The notes: generated by a model not told the origin, from the letters alone. 64,000 nt of DNA from Aeromonas rivipollensis (GCF_037811135.1 NZ_CP149130.1:3897001-3961000); one strand, 5' to 3'. Positions 25,562 through 34,822 are shown, counted from the stretch's first letter. Translations and numbers: made by a program.

Positions 25562-26677
25562 TCAGCCGTCGAAATTAAGTCCGAGGTAAAGCAGGAATTT
25601 GTCATCTAACCTGTTGAAACTTAAGCCAGTTATCTGTTCTATCCGGGTCAGCCGGTAACGCAGGGTATTGGGGTGGATGAAGAGCGTTTCGGCACAGGGA
25701 TGCAGATCACAATCCTGCAAGAAATATTGGCGCAGTGTCTTTTGCAGCGTTCCCTTTGCATCCTCCTTTGCCAGCTTGAGCAGGGGGGCCCGCAGCTGAT
25801 CCGCCTGCCAGGAGTCCGCCAGGCTCCCAAGCAGCACCGGCAGGCGGTAATCCTCGAAGAAGTAGACCTGCTTGCGCGGCGCCTGGCTCATGCCTCGGCG
25901 CAGGGTGTCGCGGGCGGTCTGGTAGGAGCGCGCCAACCCGCCCGTCCCGGCGAAGTAATCACCCACCCCGATGCGCACCTTGAAATGGGGAATGCGGGCC
26001 AGCAACTGCTTGATGCGGCTACGCTCCTGCGCCGATTGCCAGACGCCGTCGCTGAGCTGGGCCGGTTTGAGCACCACTATCTCGTCCAAGCCGTTGATGG
26101 CCACCAGATTGTCCCGCTCCGGATTCTCCAGCAAGTGCACCAGCTCCCGCAGCCGGGCGGGATCGGCCTCCTCCAGCGCCAGCACGGCGACGACGCGAGG
26201 CTGGGCCAGATCGAGATCGAGGAAGCGGGCCGCCTGCTGCAGCTGATCGGCCCGTCCCTCGCCGCGGATGAGCTGCAGCACCAGCTCCTCCTTGTGGCGC
26301 TTGTCCCACTGCAGCTGCTCGGTGAGTGCCGCCTGCTCCAGGATCAGCTCGGCTGTCATCCGCACCAGCTCGGCGTAAGCACGCACTTCCTCCGGATCCC
26401 CCGAGATGCCGATGACCCCGAGCAACTCCCCCTGATAGGCGATGGGCAGGTTGATGCCGGGTCTCACCCCCTTGAGCTGCTGGGCGGTCGCTTCGCTGAT
26501 CTCCACCACCCGATTCTCGGTCAGCGCCAGCACGGCCCCCTCGTGACGTTGATGGAGCCGCTCGGGATTGCCGGAGGCGATGATAAGGCCGCGCTCGTCC
26601 ATCACGTTGACCGAGAACGACAGTATCTTCATCGCCCGGCTCACTATCTGACGGGCAAGGGTGTCATTGAGCTGCAT
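25562..26677 (-). CDS. cdaR: CdaR-family sugar diacid regulator
   Basis: A 371-residue activator with an N-terminal sugar-diacid recognition domain (about residues 1-135: LARQIVSRAMKILSFSVNVM, GVRPGINLPIAYQGELLGVI) and a C-terminal PucR-type helix-turn-helix (DCDLHPCAETLFIHPNTLRY). E. coli CdaR senses glucarate, galactarate and glycerate and turns on garPLRK, which fits control of the adjacent permease-kinase operon. GGAG lies six bases before ATG 26677. The first 38 codons are repeated 136 bp upstream, with consequences for translation described at 26664-26813. Confidence 0.93.
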   Translation of the reverse strand: MQLNDTLARQIVSRAMKILSFSVNVMDERGLIIASGNPERLHQRHEGAVLALTENRVVEISEATAQQLKGVRPGINLPIAYQGELLGVIGISGDPEEVRAYAELVRMTAELILEQAALTEQLQWDKRHKEELVLQLIRGEGRADQLQQAARFLDLDLAQPRVVAVLALEEADPARLRELVHLLENPERDNLVAINGLDEIVVLKPAQLSDGVWQSAQERSRIKQLLARIPHFKVRIGVGDYFAGTGGLARSYQTARDTLRRGMSQAPRKQVYFFEDYRLPVLLGSLADSWQADQLRAPLLKLAKEDAKGTLQKTLRQYFLQDCDLHPCAETLFIHPNTLRYRLTRIEQITGLSFNRLDDKFLLYLGLNFDG

Positions 26678-26813
26678 AACATCTCCGGATAGATGGCAGA
26701 GGGTTGCCGGAGGCGATGATAAGGCCCCTTTCGTCCATCACGTTCACCGAGAACGACAGTATCTTCATCGCCCGGCTCACTATCTGACGGGCAAGGGTGT
26801 CATTGAGCTGCAT
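26565..26813. repeat. Direct repeat of the cdaR start (136-bp period)
   Basis: Copies at 26565-26677 and 26701-26813, about 95 percent identical over 113 bp, separated by 23 bp. The intact gene continues from the first; the second carries what should be the original promoter side. Confidence 0.9.
26664..26813 (-). pseudogene. Duplicated 5' end of cdaR forming a 49-codon upstream ORF
   Basis: A second copy of the first 38 cdaR codons with its own GGAGAGG ribosome binding site. It then runs out of the repeat and stops at TGA 26664-26666, 14 bases past the real cdaR start, so the two frames overlap. Over 113 bp the copies differ at about six positions, and all five differences within the shared codons are synonymous (Val, Glu, Arg, Asn codons). 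The peptide keeps the start of the diacid-sensing domain but cannot fold as one. It may act as a translated leader that couples to cdaR. Confidence 0.8.
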
Positions 26814-27022
26814 TGCCTCTCCATACCATTCGTTGACAGGGCCCCCGGGTGGCCTGGATCGGGGGGACAGACCCGTTAAAGATCCCACATCATCAAGACA
26901 AGCGCGGGGGGGATCGCTAGAATAGGCCACTTTACGCTATCTGTGCCCCACCCTGGATCATGGATCCGGCGTCACGCCGCTCCGTGTTGTGGTGGCTCCA
27001 CCCTTCCGATAGGGACTCCGCT

Positions 27023-27397
27023 ATGGACTATGAATTTCGCCGCGACCCGTTCGGTGGCTATCGCGCCCGGTTCTCCATGGGCCATGAGGCCATAGGTCAG
27101 TGGCTGATCGATGAAGTTGGCAAGGATGAGGAGACTCTCGACGAGCTCTTCTCCATCATCGACCAGCTCTCCAATCGAACCCGCACGGAGTACAGGCGTC
27201 ACGGCGGTGACTATTCGCTGCTGCTCACCCCTGAAGAGGCCGAGGTGAAAGCCAACGTCCTCAATATCGAGCTGGATGAGGATCTCGACGATCTCGCCTA
27301 CTACGATGATGAGCAGCTGGCCATGTGCGGACTGGAAGACTTTGCCCAGGTGCTCGGCTCCTGGCGCGCCTTTATCCGCAACGAGGATATGGGCTGA
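27023..27397 (+). CDS. yacL: YacL family protein (UPF0231)
   Basis: A 124-residue cytoplasmic protein of unknown function that matches E. coli YacL in the start MDYEFRRDPFGGYRARFSMG HEA region and the C-terminal LAYYDDEQLAMCGLEDFAQV. It is acidic and has no signal peptide. I start at ATG 27023; the longer frame adds 21 residues that the family lacks. A second small gene follows after 50 bp. The cdaR gene is divergent. Confidence 0.88.
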   Translation: MDYEFRRDPFGGYRARFSMGHEAIGQWLIDEVGKDEETLDELFSIIDQLSNRTRTEYRRHGGDYSLLLTPEEAEVKANVLNIELDEDLDDLAYYDDEQLAMCGLEDFAQVLGSWRAFIRNEDMG

Positions 27398-27447
27398 ATA
27401 CCCACATTTCGGGCGAGCATGCCCCTTGCAACCCAACAGGATTGACT

Positions 27448-27744
27448 ATGTCCATTTACGATTTTGATGACGAACTGCCGGAAGACGAAGAACAGGAATC
27501 CAGCCAGAAAGCCGCCGTGCCTGCCAAGAAGAAAGGCAAGCAGGTGATGAATACCCAGGTCAACCTGAGCCCGCGTGATGCCAGCCGCCTGAACGGCCTG
27601 CACGTCGAAGCCATCACCACCCTGGACGACGTCAGCCTGCCGAAGAACGTCATCTTCAAGGCTGGCCTCATCGCCCTGGGCGAGCTGGAAGCGAGCAAGC
27701 GTGCCGACATCATCGCCCGCGTCATCGCCGAATCCGGCCGTTAA
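27448..27744 (+). CDS. Conserved hypothetical protein, 98 residues
   Basis: I do not recognise a named family. The N-terminal third is acidic then lysine-rich (YDFDDELPEDEEQESSQ, AKKKGKQ). The rest starts NTQVNLSPRDASRLNGL and ends DIIARVIAESGR, a short strand followed by helices that resembles ribbon-helix-helix proteins, so DNA binding is a guess. ATG 27448 is 50 bp after yacL and starts the compact protein; the longer frame overlaps yacL. A strong terminator follows, ending a probable yacL operon. Confidence 0.75.
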   Translation: MSIYDFDDELPEDEEQESSQKAAVPAKKKGKQVMNTQVNLSPRDASRLNGLHVEAITTLDDVSLPKNVIFKAGLIALGELEASKRADIIARVIAESGR

Positions 27745-27783
27745 TCTGGCTTGGCCCCTTCATCCGGGCCACCCCCTGTTCAC

Positions 27784-27812
27784 AAAGCCGGAGCCTTTGC
27801 TCCGGCTTTTTT
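27784..27812 (+). terminator. Terminator after the yacL unit
   Basis: AAAGCCGGAGC, CTTT loop, GCTCCGGCTTTTTT, 40 bp past the stop codon of the 98-residue gene. Confidence 0.93.
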
Positions 27813-27938
27813 ATTGTCCAGGCCGGTCAGCTCTGTCGGCAAAAAGGAGCACAACAGGGCTCCGACCAGTCCATTGCGCCTTGTGCGAGAGACAGAGGCT
27901 GGTTAAGGTGCGCCCCTTGGAACCCACAAGGAGACTCA

Positions 27939-28769
27939 ATGTTACCACTCCCTGATACCCTCATCTGGCTCGCCCTGGGACTGGCCGTGCTGCTCTGCCT
28001 GGCCCGCCAGCAGAGGAGCGGTCTGATCCTGCTGGGGGTCGCCCTGCTGACCGCCCTCTGGCTGGAGCGACTCAGCCCCGTCGCCGCGCTGGTCAGCCTG
28101 GCCGGTCTCTTGCTGGCCTGGCGCACGCCCCGCCTGCCCCAACCCTGGCGTGGCGTCGCACTGACGCTGGTACTGCTGTGGGCCATGGCCCTGACGCTGC
28201 ACCTGGTGCCGGGCTTTGACAACCTCAAGGTGCTGGATCGGGTACAGGCCGGCCCCGCCAGCGTCCCTTTCACCCTCTACCTGAATCTGGACAAGCCGCT
28301 CATCTTCTTCGGCCTGCTGCTGGCCTGGCCCGCCCTGCTCGGCCCGGGCGGCGCGATGCGCTGGCGACCGCTGGCCCTGCTCATGCTGCCGCTGGCGGCC
28401 CTGCTGATCACCGCCTGGCTGCTGGGGGCCCTCAAGCCCGACGGGGGGCTGCCCCACTGGTGGTGGCTGTTCGCCTTCAACAACCTGCTGTTCACCTGCG
28501 TGGCGGAAGAGGCGCTGTTTCGCGGCCTGATCCAGCAAGGGGTGGCGAGCCGAAGCAAACCCTGGCTCGGTCTCCTGGTCGCCAGCCTGCTGTTCGGGGC
28601 CGCGCACCTGGCCGGTGGTCCGCTGCTGGTGCTGTTTGCCGCCCTGGCGGGGGTCTGTTACGGCCTGGCATTCCAACTCAGCGGACGGCTGAGCGTCGCC
28701 ATACTGCTGCACTTCCTGTTCAACTTCGCCCACCTGGCCCTGTTCACCTACCCGCTGGCCAGCCGCTAA
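27939..28769 (+). CDS. CPBP family intramembrane glutamic endopeptidase
   Basis: A 276-residue protein with about eight membrane segments. The conserved CPBP (Abi/CAAX protease) residues are in place in the C-terminal third: EEALFR (paired glutamates and arginine), LLFGAAH, and HFLFN. Members process prenylated proteins, bacteriocin-related peptides or regulators; no bacteriocin gene is nearby, so the substrate is unknown. It is monocistronic, with a shared hairpin downstream. Confidence 0.88.
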   Translation: MLPLPDTLIWLALGLAVLLCLARQQRSGLILLGVALLTALWLERLSPVAALVSLAGLLLAWRTPRLPQPWRGVALTLVLLWAMALTLHLVPGFDNLKVLDRVQAGPASVPFTLYLNLDKPLIFFGLLLAWPALLGPGGAMRWRPLALLMLPLAALLITAWLLGALKPDGGLPHWWWLFAFNNLLFTCVAEEALFRGLIQQGVASRSKPWLGLLVASLLFGAAHLAGGPLLVLFAALAGVCYGLAFQLSGRLSVAILLHFLFNFAHLALFTYPLASR

Positions 28770-28800
28770 ATGCGGAGGCAGGCTCTCACCGGATAAAAAA

Positions 28801-28831
28801 ATGCCCCGAACCTGCGGGTTCGGGGCATTTT
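28801..28831. terminator. Bidirectional terminator between CPBP and DUF4426 genes
   Basis: ATGCCCCGAACC, TGCG loop, GGTTCGGGGCAT, with A-run on the left and T-run on the right, between two convergent genes. Confidence 0.93.
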
Positions 28832-28846
28832 CATCGCATCCGGAAG

Positions 28847-29266
28847 CTAGTCGACGTAGAAGGTCTGTTGGAAGGTCAGCGTCTGCTGCTGTCCCTCCCC
28901 CATGATCTTCAGGGTGAACTGGTAGGTATCCTCGTTCCGGTAGGGCAGCACCGCCAGGTAGTAAATGGAATCCCCCTCCTTCACCTCCTGGAAGCTCAGG
29001 GTACGTATGGTACCGGTGAGGTTCTTGGCCTCGCCGCTGATGCCCACCGCCTGAGCCACCCCTTGCTTGTTCTGCACCGCAATGTTGACGATGCCGTTGT
29101 AGCGGCTGCGCTCCAGGCCATAGGCCTTGGCCACCTCAGGGGTGAGGAAGCTGGAGTTGAAGGCGCTGTAGTGAACCTGCCAGGGACCCAGCTCCTTCAT
29201 CTGCTCGGCCCGCACCGGCAGCGTCATCAAGAGCGCCAGCAGGCAGCTCATCCAGAGTGTTTTCAT
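28847..29266 (-). CDS. DUF4426 domain-containing periplasmic protein
   Basis: A 139-residue secreted protein. The signal peptide is MKTLWMSCLLALLMTLPVRA, followed by the DUF4426 pattern (LGPWQVHYSAFNSSFLTPEV, KAYGLERSRYNGIVNIAV). Function is unknown. It is the last gene of the yggS/proC/yggT/yggU block, four bases after yggU, a position typical for this family in Aeromonas-like and Vibrio-like genomes. ATG 29266 gives a clean signal peptide; the open frame adds eight residues. Confidence 0.85.
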   Translation of the reverse strand: MKTLWMSCLLALLMTLPVRAEQMKELGPWQVHYSAFNSSFLTPEVAKAYGLERSRYNGIVNIAVQNKQGVAQAVGISGEAKNLTGTIRTLSFQEVKEGDSIYYLAVLPYRNEDTYQFTLKIMGEGQQQTLTFQQTFYVD

Positions 29267-29270
29267 GATG

Positions 29271-29579
29271 TCATCCTTCTCCTGTTTCACTCTCCAGCAG
29301 GGCGGCGATCTCGGCGGGGATCTGTCTCGGTGCCTCGATGGCGACCGTCTTGTGCCGTCCCAGCTCCCCCCGCACTATGCGGACCTGCCCCTTGGCCACC
29401 TTGCACTGCTTGGCCAGATACTTGATCAGATGGCTGTTGGCCTGACCATCCACCGGCGGCGCCGTGATGGCCACTTTCAGCTCGTCCCCGTGCAAGCCGA
29501 CGATCTGATCCCGGCTCGCCTTGGGCTGGATCATCAGGTGCAGTATCAGCGCGTCCCCTTCCCGCAGGACGGCTGGCAT
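29271..29579 (-). CDS. yggU: YggU family protein (DUF167)
   Basis: A 102-residue small cytoplasmic protein of the DUF167/UPF0235 family, of unknown function. The family motifs are [39 protein letters not shown] and [12 protein letters not shown]. Its ATG overlaps the yggT stop by one base, so translation is coupled. The same yggS-proC-yggT-yggU order occurs widely in gammaproteobacteria. Confidence 0.92.
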   Translation of the reverse strand: MPAVLREGDALILHLMIQPKASRDQIVGLHGDELKVAITAPPVDGQANSHLIKYLAKQCKVAKGQVRIVRGELGRHKTVAIEAPRQIPAEIAALLESETGEG

Positions 29580-30130
29580 CAGATCATCCACCACAGCTGA
29601 CCGAACAGATCCCCCAACAGATAGTTTATGGCCTGCAACGCGATGAAGGCGACCAGCACCGAGAGATCCAGGCCACCCAGCGCCGGCAGTATGCGGCGGA
29701 TAGGTGCCAGGAAGGGCTCGGTCAGCTGATGCATCACGTACTCGATGGGGTTGCGACCCTGGCTGACCCAGCTCAGGATGGCGCGGATCAGCAGCACCCA
29801 GAAGATCATCGAGCCCGTCTTCTTCAGAATGGTAAGCACCGCAAACAGGCTGAGGGTCAGCCAGTCGGTCAGCAGCACGTTCATGCTCTTGAGCAGCGCC
29901 AGCTTGGCGAAGGCGATGATGAGCGCCAGCAGCACCGAGGCCATGTCCAGTCCGCCGAAGCCGGGGATGATACGGCGCAGCGGGATCACCAGGGGGTTGG
30001 TCACCTTGACCACCATCTGGCTCATGGGGTTGTAGAAATCGGCGCGGGCCCACTGCAACCAGACTCGCAGCAGCACCACCATGAGGTAGAGATCAAAAAT
30101 CGTGTTAATCAAAAAGTAAGCCGTGTTCAT
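29579..30130 (-). CDS. yggT: YggT family inner membrane protein
   Basis: A 183-residue membrane protein containing two YggT units, each a pair of hydrophobic helices followed by [17 protein letters not shown] (about residue 50) and [17 protein letters not shown] (about residue 145). The family is linked to osmotic or potassium tolerance and, in chloroplasts and Gram-positives, to cell division; the role here is not known. It lies between proC and yggU with short gaps. Confidence 0.93.
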   Translation of the reverse strand: MNTAYFLINTIFDLYLMVVLLRVWLQWARADFYNPMSQMVVKVTNPLVIPLRRIIPGFGGLDMASVLLALIIAFAKLALLKSMNVLLTDWLTLSLFAVLTILKKTGSMIFWVLLIRAILSWVSQGRNPIEYVMHQLTEPFLAPIRRILPALGGLDLSVLVAFIALQAINYLLGDLFGQLWWMI

Positions 30131-30153
30131 CCGGGCTCCTTGCTACAAAAGGT

Positions 30154-30978
30154 TCAGAAAAGGGTTTCCATCTCGGCGGCCCGGGTGACGGCCGCCTGCA
30201 TGGCACGAGCGGTCAGCGGCTTCAGCCCCTGCTCCTGGAATGTCTTGACGGCCTCGGCCGTGGTGCCGCCCTTGCTGGTGACCTGCTCGCGCAGGGTCTG
30301 CAGGGAGAGCCCGGGGTTCTGCTCCACCATGGCGGCGGCGCCAAGGGCGGTCTGCTGCACCAGCAGACGGGCCTGCTCGGGGGAGAAGCCCATGGCCTCC
30401 GCCTCCTCGGCAATCCCCTGCATGAACAGGAAGAAGTAGGCCGGGGCGCTGCCCGCCGCTGCGATGACGCCGTTGATGCCAGACTCCTGCGCGACCCAGA
30501 GAGTCTTGCCGACGGCCTGCATCATCTGCTCGGCGAAGTCGCGATCCACCTGTTCTATGCCGGCCGGGGCATAGAGGCCCGTCATCCCCAATCCCAGCAG
30601 GGAAGGAGTATTGGGCATGGTGCGGATGATGCGGGCATGTCCCCCCGCCATCTCCTGCAACCGCTCGACCTTGATGCCGGCGGCGATGGAGACGAGCAGC
30701 TTGCCTTCGAGGGAGCCCAGCTCGGCCACCAGCGCCTCCAGCATGGCCGCCATCAGCTGGGGTTTGACCGCCAGCACTATGACCTCGGCCTCACGGGCCG
30801 CCTCGGCGTTGTTCTGGGTGATGCGAATGCCGAACTGGTCAACCAGCTCGTCCAGCTTGGGCCGGCTGGGGTTGGCGGCGGTTATCCGTCCGGCCGGGTA
30901 GCCCGCCTGGATGAGGCCGGCAATGATACTGCGGCTCATGTTGCCTGCCCCGATGAAGGCGAGGGTTCTCTGCTGCAT
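30154..30978 (-). CDS. proC: Pyrroline-5-carboxylate reductase
   Basis: The last enzyme of proline synthesis, reducing pyrroline-5-carboxylate with NADPH. The 274-residue protein begins MQQRTLAFIGAGNMSRSIIA with the Rossmann motif. It has VLAVKPQ, IIRTMPNTPSLLGLGMT and the C-terminal signature region (EQVTSKGGTTAEAVKTF). ATG 30978 follows AGGAG by seven bases. It is in the yggS-proC-yggT cluster. Confidence 0.96.
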   Translation of the reverse strand: MQQRTLAFIGAGNMSRSIIAGLIQAGYPAGRITAANPSRPKLDELVDQFGIRITQNNAEAAREAEVIVLAVKPQLMAAMLEALVAELGSLEGKLLVSIAAGIKVERLQEMAGGHARIIRTMPNTPSLLGLGMTGLYAPAGIEQVDRDFAEQMMQAVGKTLWVAQESGINGVIAAAGSAPAYFFLFMQGIAEEAEAMGFSPEQARLLVQQTALGAAAMVEQNPGLSLQTLREQVTSKGGTTAEAVKTFQEQGLKPLTARAMQAAVTRAAEMETLF

Positions 30979-31062
30979 CAAACACTCCTGTAACTGACAT
31001 CGCAGCGGATGTCGACCCAGCCTGTGCGGGCTGACACCGGCATCACACGCGCCTGTTTACCT

Positions 31063-31098
31063 GAAAAAAAGCACGGCCGGGGTGTTTCTCGCCCCGGC
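31063..31098 (-). terminator. Possible terminator or attenuator after yggS
   Basis: GCCGGGG (31076-31082) pairs with CCCCGGC (31092-31098). On the minus strand a run of seven Ts follows about six bases after the stem. It lies between yggS and proC, so it may reduce read-through into proC. Confidence 0.55.
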
Positions 31099-31104
31099 TA
31101 TTGC

Positions 31105-31806
31105 TCATGAATAATCACGGGCACCGAAGATGGCGGTGCCGACCCGGACCATGGTGCTGCCATGGGCGACGGCGGCCTCGAGATCCTCGGTCATGCCCAT
31201 CGAAAGGGTGTCGACGCTCGGGTATTGTTGCGCAAGCTCGGTGAACAGAGCCTGCATGCGCCGCATCTGCGCGGCCAGAGCCGCCTCGTCGCTGGTGTGC
31301 TCCGGGATGGCCATCAGGCCACGCAGCACCAGTCGCTCGCTCTGGTCAACCAGGGCAGCCAGCCGGAAAATCTCTTGCTCCGACGTACCGGATTTGCTGC
31401 TCTCTCCGCTAATATTGATTTGCAGACAGACATTTAGCGGCGCCAACCCGGCTGGACGCTGGTTGTTGAGGCGCTCGATGAGTTTGTCACGATCGACGCT
31501 TTGCACCCAATCGAATCGCTCCGCCACCAGCCTGGATTTGTTCGATTGCAGCGGGCCGATAAAGTGCCACTCTATGTCTTGGCAGGCCGCCTGCTCACGC
31601 AGGGTATCTATCTTGAGCGCGGCCTCCTGGGCATAGGATTCGCCAAAGCGGCGCTGACCGGCGGCATAGGCGGCCTGGATGTCTTCAAGCGGCTTGGTCT
31701 TGCTGACCGCAAGCAGCTGGATATGATCGGCGCCACGGCCAACTCGCCTGGCGGCCTGTACAATACGTTCCTTTACCTGAAGCAGGTGCTGGGCAATCTG
31801 GCTCAT
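31105..31806 (-). CDS. yggS: PLP homeostasis protein YggS
   Basis: A 233-residue pyridoxal-phosphate-binding protein of the alanine-racemase-like barrel without known catalysis, which balances PLP and amino acid pools. The PLP lysine lies in LLAVSKTKP near residue 36; FGESYAQEA, WHFIGPLQSNKS and the C-terminal SMGMTEDLEAAV and VRVGTAIFG are the family motifs. It is divergent from pilT and heads the proC block. Confidence 0.95.
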   Translation of the reverse strand: MSQIAQHLLQVKERIVQAARRVGRGADHIQLLAVSKTKPLEDIQAAYAAGQRRFGESYAQEAALKIDTLREQAACQDIEWHFIGPLQSNKSRLVAERFDWVQSVDRDKLIERLNNQRPAGLAPLNVCLQINISGESSKSGTSEQEIFRLAALVDQSERLVLRGLMAIPEHTSDEAALAAQMRRMQALFTELAQQYPSVDTLSMGMTEDLEAAVAHGSTMVRVGTAIFGARDYS

Positions 31807-31845
31807 ATTTCGTTCGTGATCTTGTGATGGGAGAATAACAAATCT

Positions 31846-32880
31846 ATGGATATCACAGAGTTATTGGCTTTCAGTGTAAAGCATAAGGCCTCGGATCTAC
31901 ACCTCTCGGCCGGGGTTCCCCCGATGATCAGGGTTGATGGGGAGGTTCGCAAGATCAATTTGCCCGCCCTGGATCACCGTGAAGTACACGCCCTCATCTA
32001 CGACATCATGAACGACCACCAGCGCAAGGAGCTGGAGGAGAATTTCGAGGTGGACTTCTCCTTCGAGGTACCCGGCATGGCGCGCTTTCGGGTCAACGCC
32101 TTCCAGCAGGCGCGAGGCTCTGGCGCCGTGTTTCGTACCATACCGAGCACAGTCCTGACCCTGGAAGATCTTGGGGCGCCGGAGATGTTTCGCAAGATAG
32201 CGGAGTTTCCCCGCGGCCTGGTGCTGGTCACGGGCCCGACCGGTTCGGGCAAGTCCACCACGCTCGCGGCCATGGTCGATTACATCAACGACAACTTCCA
32301 CCACCACATCCTCACCATCGAGGATCCCATCGAGTTCGTGCACGAGAACAAGCGTTGCCTGGTCAACCAGCGCGAGGTACATCGCGACACCAAGAGTTTC
32401 GCCAACGCCCTGCGCTCGGCCCTGCGTGAAGATCCGGACATCATACTGGTGGGGGAAATGCGCGACCTGGAGACCATACGCCTCGCCATGACGGCGGCGG
32501 AGACGGGCCATCTGGTGTTCGGCACCCTGCACACCTCCTCGGCGGCCAAGACCATAGACAGGATCATCGACGTCTTCCCCGGCTCGGAGAAGGACATGGT
32601 GAGATCCATGCTCTCCGAGTCCCTGCGGGCTGTCATCTCCCAGACCCTGCTCAAGCGGATCGGCGGTGGCCGGGTGGCGGCCCACGAGATCATGCTGGGG
32701 ATCCCGGCGGTGCGAAACCTGATCCGGGAAGACAAGGTCGCCCAGCTCTACTCCGTCATCCAGACCGGGATGACCCACGGCATGCAGACAATGGATCAGA
32801 GCCTCAAGCAGCTCGTCAACCGGGGCGTGGTTGCCGCCCTCGATGCCAGGGCCAAGGCGGCCGACCCCAACAGCATTTAA
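31846..32880 (+). CDS. pilT: Type IV pilus retraction ATPase PilT
   Basis: A 344-residue hexameric secretion-type ATPase that drives pilus retraction at the inner membrane, needed for twitching and DNA uptake. Walker A is GPTGSGKST at residues 130-138. The Asp box (LTIEDPIEFVHENKRCLVNQ), Walker B (DPDIILVGEMRDLETI), His box (HLVFGTLHTSSAAKTIDRII) and the AIRNLIRE-type motif (VRNLIREDK), essential for retraction, are present. It is 26 bp upstream of pilU. Confidence 0.97.
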   Translation: MDITELLAFSVKHKASDLHLSAGVPPMIRVDGEVRKINLPALDHREVHALIYDIMNDHQRKELEENFEVDFSFEVPGMARFRVNAFQQARGSGAVFRTIPSTVLTLEDLGAPEMFRKIAEFPRGLVLVTGPTGSGKSTTLAAMVDYINDNFHHHILTIEDPIEFVHENKRCLVNQREVHRDTKSFANALRSALREDPDIILVGEMRDLETIRLAMTAAETGHLVFGTLHTSSAAKTIDRIIDVFPGSEKDMVRSMLSESLRAVISQTLLKRIGGGRVAAHEIMLGIPAVRNLIREDKVAQLYSVIQTGMTHGMQTMDQSLKQLVNRGVVAALDARAKAADPNSI

Positions 32881-32906
32881 GATGCTTTCACCACCAAGGA
32901 GACACT

Positions 32907-34016
32907 ATGAACATGGATGTTCTGCTCGCTGCACTGGTTGAACAAAAGGGCTCGGATCTCTTCATCACTGTCGATGCCCCTCCCACCCTCAAGGTCAACG
33001 GGCGGCTGGTACCGCTCGGCGATAAACCCCTGGACAGGCAGGCGGCGCTGGCCCTGGTCAGGGAGAGCCTGGACGAGGCGCACTTCGAGCGCTACCTGCA
33101 TAGCCGGGAGGCAAACTACGCCATCCACCGTGAAGGGCTGGGGCGATTTCGGGTCAGCGCCTTCTGGCAGCAGGATATGCCGGGCATGGTGCTGCGCCGC
33201 ATCGAGACCCGCATTCCCACCTTCGAAGAACTGACGCTGCCCCCCATACTGCAGGAGGTCGCCATGGCCAAGCGCGGCCTGGTGCTGTTCGTCGGGGCAA
33301 CGGGCGCCGGCAAGTCCACTACCCAGGCGGCAATGATCGGCTACCGCAACCAGCACGGCGACGGCCACATACTGACGGTGGAGGATCCGGTGGAGTTCGT
33401 CCACCAGCATGGGCGCTGCCTGGTGACCCAGCGGGAAGTGGGGATCGACACCGAGTCCTTCGACGTGGCGCTCAAGAACTCCATGCGCCAGGCGCCGGAC
33501 GTCATCCTCATCGGCGAGATCCGCAGCCAGGAGACCATGGAACTGGCCATCCAGTTTGCCGAGACGGGCCACCTCTGTCTCGCCACCCTCCACGCCAACA
33601 ATGCCAACCAGGCGCTGGATCGCATCCTCCATCTGGTGCCGCAGGAGAAGCATCGCCAGTTCCTGTTCGATCTCTCCTTCAACCTGCGCGCCATAGTGGC
33701 ACAGCAACTGCTGCCCTCCCTTCACGGGCAGCGCCGTGTCGCCGCCTTCGAGATACTGCTCAACACCCCGCTCATTACCGACATAGTCCGCAAGGGAGAG
33801 GTACACAGGCTCAAGGAGGTGATGACCAAATCCGGCGAGCTCGGCATGCAGACCTTCGATCAGGCGCTGTTCGCCCTGTTCTGCGCCGGCCAAATTGGCT
33901 ACAGTGAGGCCCTTGCCCATGCCGACTCCGCCAACGACCTGCGACTGCTGATCAAGCTGTCGGGTCGCGAGCAGCTGGGTGCAGGCACACTCGACAACGT
34001 GACCCTGGATGAATGA
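32907..34016 (+). CDS. pilU: PilT-dependent retraction ATPase PilU
   Basis: A 369-residue PilT paralogue that assists retraction. Walker A is GATGAGKST (residues about 131-139); TVEDPVEFVHQHGRCLVTQREVG is the Asp box; DVILIGEIRSQETM is Walker B; HLCLATLHANNANQALDRIL is the His box. It differs from PilT in the N-terminus (KGSDLFITVDAPPTLKVNGR) and has a longer C-terminal tail, both typical of PilU. It is cotranscribed with pilT. Confidence 0.96.
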   Translation: MNMDVLLAALVEQKGSDLFITVDAPPTLKVNGRLVPLGDKPLDRQAALALVRESLDEAHFERYLHSREANYAIHREGLGRFRVSAFWQQDMPGMVLRRIETRIPTFEELTLPPILQEVAMAKRGLVLFVGATGAGKSTTQAAMIGYRNQHGDGHILTVEDPVEFVHQHGRCLVTQREVGIDTESFDVALKNSMRQAPDVILIGEIRSQETMELAIQFAETGHLCLATLHANNANQALDRILHLVPQEKHRQFLFDLSFNLRAIVAQQLLPSLHGQRRVAAFEILLNTPLITDIVRKGEVHRLKEVMTKSGELGMQTFDQALFALFCAGQIGYSEALAHADSANDLRLLIKLSGREQLGAGTLDNVTLDE

Positions 34017-34048
34017 GGGGCGTGCGTCACCGCTAGTAAAGGACAGTT

Positions 34049-34822
34049 ATGCTGATTGTGGTTTCCCCGGCCAAGACGCTGGATTACGAGTCGCCGCTGG
34101 TGACCTCCCGTTTCACCCTGCCCGAGCTGCTGGATCACTCCGCCCGGCTGATCCACAGGGCCAGGCAGCTGACCCCGGATCAGATCGCCAGCCTGATGAA
34201 GATCAGCGACAAGCTGGCGGGGCTCAACGCCGCCCGTTTTGCCCAGTGGCAGCCGGATTTCACCCCGAGAAATGCCCGCCAGGCGCTGCTGGCCTTCAAG
34301 GGTGATGTCTACACCGGCCTGGCCGTTGAGGATTTCAGCGAGGCAGACCTCGACTTTGCCCAGGGGCACCTGCGCATGCTGTCCGGCCTCTACGGGGTGT
34401 TGCGACCGCTGGATCTGATGATGCCATACCGGCTGGAGATGGGGATCCGCCTCGACAACGAGCGCGGCAAGGATCTCTATCAGTTCTGGGGTGACATCAT
34501 CACAGAACACCTGAACAAGGTGCTGGCCGCACAGGGCAGCGAGGTGCTGATCAATCTGGCGTCTGACGAATACTTCAAGTCGGTTCGCCCGGGCGCCCTG
34601 AAGGGCCGCATAGTGACTCCGGTGTTCAAGGACGAGAAGAACGGCCAGTTCAAGATCATCAGCTTCTACGCCAAGAAGGCTCGCGGCATGATGGCCCGCC
34701 ACATCATCAAGCACCGGCTGACCGAGGTGACCCAGCTGACCGGGTTCAATGAGGCTGGCTACTATTTCGTACCGGAAGAATCAGACGACCGCACCCTGAT
34801 GTTCAAGCGCGCTGAAAATTAA
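34049..34822 (+). CDS. yaaA: Peroxide stress protein YaaA
   Basis: A 257-residue cytoplasmic protein of the DUF328/UPF0246 family. In E. coli it lowers free iron during hydrogen peroxide stress, and the fold binds DNA. The N-terminal [59 protein letters not shown] and [17 protein letters not shown] tail are the family pattern. It is 32 bp after pilU and may read through from it. Confidence 0.95.
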   Translation: MLIVVSPAKTLDYESPLVTSRFTLPELLDHSARLIHRARQLTPDQIASLMKISDKLAGLNAARFAQWQPDFTPRNARQALLAFKGDVYTGLAVEDFSEADLDFAQGHLRMLSGLYGVLRPLDLMMPYRLEMGIRLDNERGKDLYQFWGDIITEHLNKVLAAQGSEVLINLASDEYFKSVRPGALKGRIVTPVFKDEKNGQFKIISFYAKKARGMMARHIIKHRLTEVTQLTGFNEAGYYFVPEESDDRTLMFKRAEN

